Shown: positions 61,443 through 64,000 of the stretch, piece by piece
How positions within the stretch are numbered: position 1 is the first letter of the stretch
Layout of the letters: each line of letters begins with the position of its first letter
Assembly (NCBI GenBank): GCA_003513005.1
Contig: DOTD01000050.1
Coordinates: 1-64,000, forward strand
Source: Desulfotomaculum sp.
GTDB taxonomy: Bacteria; Bacillota; Desulfotomaculia; Desulfotomaculales; Nap2-2B
Direction: 5' to 3'
DNA: 64,000 bases
Notes under the pieces: generated by a model
Told to the model about the DNA's origin: nothing
What the model saw: only the letters and a program-made list of their open reading frames with translations
The model's database searches: none
Position numbers and translations under genes: made by a program

Positions 61443-62609
61443 TTGGAATTTTTAAGAACTGAGCTGGATTCTTTACGCAAAGCCAGCTTGTACAGACAAT
61501 TAAGATGGTTTGAGGGACCTCAGTCTCCAAGAACGACGGTTAACGGACGCAATTGTATACTTCTTTCTTCAAACAATTATCTTGGTTTAACAGACCACCC
61601 GCAGGTAAAAGATGCGGCTTGTCAGGCTCTTGCCAGGTGGGGTACGGGATCAGGAGGATCCCGTCTGATCTCGGGTAACTTCTTATTATATAGAGAGCTT
61701 GAGGAAAAAATTGCTCAATTTAAAAACACAGAAGAGGTAATTGTATTTAGTTCGGGATATCTTACCAATATTGGGACGATAAGCTCCCTGGCCGGGGCTG
61801 AGGATGCTGTAATCAGCGATGAATTAAACCACGCCAGCATTATTGACGGCTGCCGCTTAAGCAGGGCGCGTGTTGTAATTTTTGGTCATAAGGATATGCA
61901 GCAACTGGAGAAAGCCTTTAGCGAGACCCAGGATTGCCGCCGCCGCCTGGTAATTACCGACGGTGTTTTTAGTATGGACGGCGATCTGGCGCCCCTTCCG
62001 GAAATAGTCCATTTAGCGGAGAAGTATGATTCATTTGTAATGGTGGATGACGCGCACGCCACAGGTGTCTTTGGGAGTCATGGTACAGGTATAGTAGAGC
62101 ATTTTAACCTTGGGGGAAAGGTTGCCGTCCAGGTCGGGACTTTGAGCAAGGCCCTGGCCAGTTGCGGCGGTTACGTTACCGGGAAAAGCGATTTAATTAA
62201 CTACCTGAGAAATAAAGCCCGGAGCTTTATTTATTCCACCGGCCTGCCTCCGGCGGCTGTCGGAGCGGCTATCGCCGCCGTAGATTTAATCCGGGAAAAA
62301 CCTGAGATACGGGCCAGGTTATTTGACAATGTTAATTTCTTAAGTGAAGGTTTGACCAGGCTCGGTTTTACGATTCTAACCAGGGAGTCTCAAATAATTC
62401 CCATCCTGGTGGGGGATGACAACCTGACAATGGATATGGATAAAGCTCTTTTCGAGCGCGGGGTCTTTGTGACCGGAATCAGGCCTCCTTCAGTACCCCC
62501 GGGAACGAGCCGTTTAAGGGTGTCCGTAATGGCTACCCATAAAAGGGAAGACCTTGAAGAAGTTCTTAATGTATTTGAAAGCGCAGGCAGAGAAATAGGC
62601 CTGATTTAA
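61443..62609 (+). CDS. bioF: 8-amino-7-oxononanoate synthase BioF
   Basis: PLP enzyme that joins pimeloyl-ACP (or -CoA) and L-alanine in biotin synthesis. The 388-residue sequence has the PLP lysine K236 in VGTLSKALASCGG, NYLGL and DDAHATGVFG. TTG 61443 is preferred because AAGGGGG at 61427-61433 is too close to TTG 61434. It heads the biotin genes and lies 64 bases before the bioD ribosome site. Confidence 0.93.
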   Translation: MEFLRTELDSLRKASLYRQLRWFEGPQSPRTTVNGRNCILLSSNNYLGLTDHPQVKDAACQALARWGTGSGGSRLISGNFLLYRELEEKIAQFKNTEEVIVFSSGYLTNIGTISSLAGAEDAVISDELNHASIIDGCRLSRARVVIFGHKDMQQLEKAFSETQDCRRRLVITDGVFSMDGDLAPLPEIVHLAEKYDSFVMVDDAHATGVFGSHGTGIVEHFNLGGKVAVQVGTLSKALASCGGYVTGKSDLINYLRNKARSFIYSTGLPPAAVGAAIAAVDLIREKPEIRARLFDNVNFLSEGLTRLGFTILTRESQIIPILVGDDNLTMDMDKALFERGVFVTGIRPPSVPPGTSRLRVSVMATHKREDLEEVLNVFESAGREIGLI

Positions 62610-62677
62610 TTTTACATGCAGGTTAGAAAGTCGCTTTTTGTTTTATAACCAGTAAATAAGCAAGGGAGGACTAAACA

Positions 62678-64000
62678 ATTTTTAAAGCAAATGGTTTTTT
62701 CATAGCCGGAACTGATACTAATGTAGGAAAAACAATTTTTGCATCCGGACTTTGCGGCTGCCTCAAACGCAGGTCAGTCGATATCGGGGTGATGAAGCCC
62801 GTACAGAGCGGTTTTAAAAAAGCAGCGGATGATTCTAGTCTGGTTGGTGATGCTTTGCTGCTTGCCCGGGCGGCTGATCTTAACTCCGATTTCCAGCATA
62901 TTAATCCCTACTGCCTGGAGGAATCCCTGACTCCCCGCATAGCAGCTGAACTAGCCGGTGTAAAGATAGATACCGATCTGATTATGGAATCTTTTAATGA
63001 ATTAAAGAAGAAGCATCAATTTATGGTAGTGGAAGGCGCCGGCGGAATACTTGCCCCGTTGACCGACCGGCTGCTGATGGCTGATCTTATCGTGATGATG
63101 GGAATGCCAATAATTATCGTAGCAAGGGCGAATTTGGGGACAATTAATCATACCCTTTTAACGATTTCCTATGCCAGGAGCAGGGGTTTAAACATAGCCG
63201 GTGTGGTTATCAGCAGCAGTTTGCCTGAAAGGGGGATTGCAGAAAAGACCAACCCGGATCTGATTTCCGAATTGGGCGGAGTTCCCCTGCTGGGGATAAT
63301 TCCATATTTGGACAAGCTTGAACAGGAGGACATCATTCAGGCCGTAGACGACTCTTTAAACTGGGAAGTAATCGATACTTATCTGCAAAAAGGAAAGCCT
63401 GAACAGGATTTGGACCTGGTTGAGAAGGACAGAAAATATGTCTGGTATCCGTTTACTCAGATGAAGGATTGGGTATCCGGAAATCAGATAATCATTGAGC
63501 GCGGTGAGGGCATATCTTTAATCGGCATAGATGGAAGAAGATATTATGATGGTGTGTCTTCTCTTTGGTTAAATGTACATGGACACCGCAGGGCTGAAAT
63601 AGACCGGGCGGTATCTGCTCAGTTAGGTAAAATTTCGCACAGTACAATGTTGGGTTTAAGCCACAGGGGGGCTATCGAACTGGCTGAACAACTTATCGAA
63701 AGCGCGCCGGCCGGGCTGAAAAGAGTGTTTTATTCCGATAACGGCTCAACGTCGGTAGAAGTTGCTTTAAAAATGGCTTTCCAATACTGGCAGCATAAAG
63801 GCGTGAAGAACAAAAACAAATTTTTAACTTTAACAAACGCTTACCATGGGGATACTATCGGATCAGTAAGCGTTGGTGGAATTGACATCTTTCACCAGAT
63901 CTTTCACCCCCTGCTTTTTAAAGCATTAAAAGCTCCTTCCCCTTACTGTTATAGGTGCGTTTTTCAAAAAGAACCGGCCGGCTGCGGTTTTGCCTGTGTT
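62678..64000 (+). CDS. bioDA: Fused dethiobiotin synthetase-DAPA aminotransferase BioD-BioA (partial, apparent ATT start)
   Basis: Residues 1 to about 240 are BioD (P-loop GTDTNVGKT at 11-19, KPVQSG, VEGAGG); from about 252 BioA follows (YVWYPFTQMKDW, DNGSTSVEVALKMA, NAYHGDTIGS) and runs off the window at 441 codons. There is no ATG, GTG or TTG in frame before the P-loop, and an in-frame TAA lies at 62672-62674. ATT at 62678, 7 bases after AGGGAGGA, is the only reasonable start. Downstream of bioF. Confidence 0.85.
   Translation, partial: MFKANGFFIAGTDTNVGKTIFASGLCGCLKRRSVDIGVMKPVQSGFKKAADDSSLVGDALLLARAADLNSDFQHINPYCLEESLTPRIAAELAGVKIDTDLIMESFNELKKKHQFMVVEGAGGILAPLTDRLLMADLIVMMGMPIIIVARANLGTINHTLLTISYARSRGLNIAGVVISSSLPERGIAEKTNPDLISELGGVPLLGIIPYLDKLEQEDIIQAVDDSLNWEVIDTYLQKGKPEQDLDLVEKDRKYVWYPFTQMKDWVSGNQIIIERGEGISLIGIDGRRYYDGVSSLWLNVHGHRRAEIDRAVSAQLGKISHSTMLGLSHRGAIELAEQLIESAPAGLKRVFYSDNGSTSVEVALKMAFQYWQHKGVKNKNKFLTLTNAYHGDTIGSVSVGGIDIFHQIFHPLLFKALKAPSPYCYRCVFQKEPAGCGFACV

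Overview
The window reads as chromosome of an anaerobic, endospore-forming Firmicute of the Desulfotomaculum/Pelotomaculum group (Peptococcaceae). The grounds are a germinant-receptor operon, SipL-like spore coat proteins, a NiFe-hydrogenase maturation set, an HdrABC-FlxABCD electron-bifurcating operon, many TTG/GTG starts with strong Shine-Dalgarno sites, and acyl-CoA pathways typical of sulfate-reducing or syntrophic degraders of aromatics and fatty acids. The species is inferred, not proven. No rRNA, tRNA, CRISPR array or intact insertion sequence was found.

Layout. 1-161: tail of a possible transposase. 378-5062: hypF-hypC-hypD-hypE. 5146-5367: NifU-type scaffold. 5575-12365 (minus): hdrC-hdrB-hdrA-flxD-flxC-flxB-flxA. 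12648-14138 (minus): trehalose-6-phosphate synthase. 14457-15818: TrpB2. 15891-18269 (minus): dnaK and an HspR-type regulator, each with a sigma-A promoter overlapped by an inverted repeat. 18400-20103: lysine riboswitch and lysA. 20384-24661: DHH-CBS-nucleotidyltransferase fusion, site-2 protease, trpS. 24865-29116 (minus): spore germination operon. 29278-36842: metallo-hydrolase, then thioesterase, acyl-CoA ligase, ketoacyl synthase, acyl-CoA dehydrogenase and etfBA. 37117-41257: second acyl-CoA dehydrogenase, two PAC2 proteins, a 5'-truncated mreB and a DUF4416 gene.

41364-49194 is the most informative block: eight genes in the same order as the benzylsuccinate beta-oxidation operon bbsABCDEFGH of anaerobic toluene degraders (Zn-ribbon protein, thiolase, two SDRs, two class III CoA-transferase subunits, acyl-CoA dehydrogenase, enoyl-CoA hydratase). 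EtfBA and the nearby dehydrogenases could take its electrons. About 600 bp downstream lies a broken second copy of bbsE with its upstream hairpin and a terminator resembling that of bbsH, which looks like the scar of an operon duplication.

50477-58649 is spore-surface and envelope territory: a SipL-like protein, a SPOCS/beta-sandwich protein, four small hydrophobic orphan proteins, transporters, an L,D-transpeptidase and secreted proteins. 58981-64000 holds ispE, a GntR regulator, a nucleotidyltransferase and biotin genes (bioF and a bioD-bioA fusion that runs off the window) behind a BirA-like operator.

Between genes there are two dispersed repeat families, a structured 5' leader motif present twice with compensating base changes, and two genes (a PAC2 gene and bioD-bioA) that appear to start with ATT.
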